A DNA stretch of 16,916 nucleotides from Sediminibacterium sp. (lineage in GTDB: Bacteria > Bacteroidota > Bacteroidia > Chitinophagales > Chitinophagaceae): positions 1 to 16,916 of the forward strand of contig JAGNTI010000010.1 of NCBI GenBank assembly GCA_017987615.1. Reading direction: 5' to 3'. The notes under the pieces are model-generated. The model searched no databases. It saw only the letters and a program-made list of their open reading frames with translations, and had not been told where the DNA came from. Positions 15,259 to 16,916 of the stretch are shown piece after piece. The first letter of the stretch is position 1; the number at the start of each line of letters is the position of its first letter. Both the position numbers and the translations under genes were made by a program.

Positions 15259-16494
15259 CTACGCCGATAAAAATTGATTCAAAGATTTTTTAATGATGGC
15301 AATGCTTTCTAAAATTTGATCAGGCGTAATGATGAGTGGTGGTGCAAATCTTATTTTATTGCCGTGTGTAGGTTTAGCAAGCAGTCCATTTTCTTTTAAG
15401 ACCAAACAAAAATCCCAAGCTGCATTTGGATTTTGATGCGTAACTTCTATAGCATTTAAAAGACCTTTACCTCTAACAATGCTTATAAAAGGTGACTTTA
15501 TTTTTTCTAATTCTGATCTAAACAAAATACCCATTTCATAAGCATTCGCTGCTAAATTTTGATCGCTTAAAACTTTAAGTGCGGCTACTGCTACCACACA
15601 AGCAAGTGGATTGCCACCAAAAGTACTACCATGTTCGCCGGGCTTTATGGTTTCCATGATATAGTCATCGCATAAAACAGCGCTGATGGGCATAACACCT
15701 CCACTCAATGCTTTTCCTAACATTAAAATATCTGGTCGCACATCATCATAATCGGATGCTAATAATTTTCCCGTTCTACACAGACCAGTTTGAATTTCAT
15801 CCGCTATAAAAAGTACGTTGTGTTGTTTGCACAAATCATAAGCAGCTTTTAAATAGCCATTGTCCGGAACAATAACACCTGCTTCTCCCTGAATGGGTTC
15901 TACCATAAATGCAGCAACATTTGTATTTTGAAGTACAGCTTCTAATGCTTCAATATTGTTGTAGGGTATTTGTAAAAACCCCGGAACAAAAGGACCAAAA
16001 TTTTGATAACTACTTGGATCTGATGAACTAGAAATTGCTGCAATGGTTCTACCCCAAAAATTACCTTCAGGAAATACAATAACTGCTTGGTTTGGTGCAA
16101 CTCCTTTTTTCTCATAAGCCCACCGCCTAGCAAGCTTTACAGCTGTTTCTCCAGCTTCTACACCGGTATTCATGGGTAACACTTTTTGGTAGCCAAAATA
16201 CTGTGTGATAAACTGTTCGTATGCACCTAGTTGATTGTTATAAAAAGCCCTAGAAGTAAGGGTTAGTTTTGATGCCTGCTCCACCATAGCATTGATAATG
16301 TCCGGATGACAATGCCCTTGATTAACTGCCGAATAACCACTCAAGAAGTCGAAGTACTTCTTTTTTTCTACGTCGTATAAGTATACACCTTGTCCTCTTT
16401 CGATAACAACAGGTAAAGGATGGTAGTTATGTGCACCATACTTTTCTTCTAATCCGGTATAATATGACGAGTTTTTAAAATCCTGTGTTTGCAT
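15259..16494 (-). CDS. rocD: Ornithine aminotransferase
   Basis: This is a 411-residue class III PLP aminotransferase, transferring the delta-amino group of L-ornithine to 2-oxoglutarate to give glutamate-5-semialdehyde and glutamate. The cofactor elements are [11 protein letters not shown] (110-120, phosphate region) and A-D-E-I-Q-T-G (231-237, Asp234 region for the pyridine nitrogen). M-L-G-K-A-L-S-G-G holds Lys261 as the Schiff-base lysine, and G-S-T-F-G-G-N-P (289-296) follows. The N-terminal [10 protein letters not shown] is the usual RocD hallmark and separates it from acetylornithine aminotransferase. Length and motifs are complete, with no sign of damage. Its start codon overlaps the stop of the arginase gene by one base (TAATG), so the two are likely translationally coupled in arginine breakdown. 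Confidence 0.94.
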   Translation of the reverse strand: MQTQDFKNSSYYTGLEEKYGAHNYHPLPVVIERGQGVYLYDVEKKKYFDFLSGYSAVNQGHCHPDIINAMVEQASKLTLTSRAFYNNQLGAYEQFITQYFGYQKVLPMNTGVEAGETAVKLARRWAYEKKGVAPNQAVIVFPEGNFWGRTIAAISSSSDPSSYQNFGPFVPGFLQIPYNNIEALEAVLQNTNVAAFMVEPIQGEAGVIVPDNGYLKAAYDLCKQHNVLFIADEIQTGLCRTGKLLASDYDDVRPDILMLGKALSGGVMPISAVLCDDYIMETIKPGEHGSTFGGNPLACVVAVAALKVLSDQNLAANAYEMGILFRSELEKIKSPFISIVRGKGLLNAIEVTHQNPNAAWDFCLVLKENGLLAKPTHGNKIRFAPPLIITPDQILESIAIIKKSLNQFLSA

Positions 16495-16916
16495 TATAAA
16501 AGCGTTAATTGTTGTTCAAAATTGGAAAGAATTTGAAAAGCGGTTTCTGCCATTTTATTTCCTTTGTTATCTAATAAAGGATTTATTTCAGCAATTTCTA
16601 AACAAACGACTTTTTTTGTAGATAGTAATTGTTCAAGGATTTGATTTATTTCATCAGGTAAAAAACCAGATTTTACGGGCGTGCCAGTACCATAAGATAT
16701 TTGATCGCAATCCATAGAATCCACATCAAATGAAATGTATATTTCATCTACGTCTTCAAACTTTTTAATAATAGTAGCAAGCGTGTTTCGCAATCCGTTT
16801 TCACGAAGCTGTTCCACTGTAAAATTTGAAATAGAAGCTTCTTCAATAACTTGTTTTTCTGCAAGTTCAAAATCTCTTAAACCAAAATACACTAAATTAT
16901 TGGGTGTTAATTTAGG
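16494..16916 (-). CDS. Arginase, C-terminal part (5' end beyond right edge)
   Basis: The frame is open to the right edge, and 140 C-terminal residues are seen. A GTG at 16890-16892 is inside the conserved V-Y-F-G-L-R-D-F-E stretch and is not a real start. The Mn2+-binding signature S-F-D-V-D-S-M-D gives Asp64, Asp66 and Asp69 of the visible fragment. It is followed by S-Y-G-T-G-T-P-V and E-I-A-E-I-N-P with Glu110, as in the ureohydrolase superfamily. The other metal ligands (the first histidine and the D-x-H-x-D motif) would be in the missing N-terminal half. Arginase is preferred over agmatinase or formimidoylglutamase because the next gene is ornithine aminotransferase, overlapping by one base, which consumes the ornithine that arginase makes. 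Confidence 0.87.
   Translation of the reverse strand, partial: PKLTPNNLVYFGLRDFELAEKQVIEEASISNFTVEQLRENGLRNTLATIIKKFEDVDEIYISFDVDSMDCDQISYGTGTPVKSGFLPDEINQILEQLLSTKKVVCLEIAEINPLLDNKGNKMAETAFQILSNFEQQLTLL

Noticed and set aside
15240..15290. Bidirectional terminator between the GNAT and rocD genes
   Set aside because: I could not find a stem with a following T-run at the junction.
16890..16892. GTG as start of a short 132-residue arginase-like protein
   Set aside because: The frame is open upstream to the window edge and the residues before it (N-N-L) continue the conserved V-Y-F-G-L-R-D segment, so the gene is cut by the window and not short.

Overview
The window looks like a chromosomal segment from a member of the Bacteroidota, probably near Chitinophagaceae. 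The DNA is AT-rich. Coding sequence is packed edge to edge with very short spacers and no obvious Shine-Dalgarno sequences. The protein types fit too: secreted Asp-box (BNR/sortilin-like) proteins, a Bacteroidota-style FucP permease and small lipoproteins. This placement is inferred from protein style; no rRNA or other marker is present.

Layout. Positions 1-573 (minus) hold the N-terminal part of a MurG-like glycosyltransferase that runs off the left edge and lacks a canonical start codon. Positions 631-759 (plus) encode a 42-residue lipoprotein. From 13674 down to 762 (minus) lie nine genes with gaps of 4 to 55 bases. In transcription order they are: a FucP-type permease, a UxaA-family sugar-acid dehydratase, an SDR dehydrogenase, an FAH-family hydrolase, a RhaM-family mutarotase, a second SDR, a secreted TIM-barrel glycoside hydrolase-like protein, a large secreted Asp-box protein and a Na+/sugar symporter. 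Divergent from this block, 13830-15256 (plus) carries a secreted metallo-beta-lactamase-fold protein and a GNAT acetyltransferase. At the right edge (minus) are ornithine aminotransferase and the C-terminal part of an arginase, overlapping by one base, which together make an arginine-to-glutamate-semialdehyde module.

How it fits together. The nine-gene block reads as a 6-deoxyhexose (most likely L-fucose, less likely L-rhamnose) utilisation operon with no sugar phosphorylation. The secreted hydrolase and Asp-box protein would release or bind glycan, and FucP and the SGLT-type symporter would import sugar. The mutarotase and first SDR would give the lactone, the UxaA-type enzyme would dehydrate the aldonate to the 2-keto-3-deoxy acid, the second SDR would oxidise it to the 2,4-diketo acid, and the FAH-family enzyme would split that to pyruvate and lactate. 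The front half resembles the Campylobacter jejuni fucose locus and the back half resembles the diketo-hydrolase route. No lactonase or regulator is visible. The points most worth a second look are the Asn in place of the catalytic Lys of the first SDR, the unassigned glycoside hydrolase, the hybrid pathway and the ATA-start problem at the left edge. I found no mobile element, CRISPR array, tRNA or rRNA.
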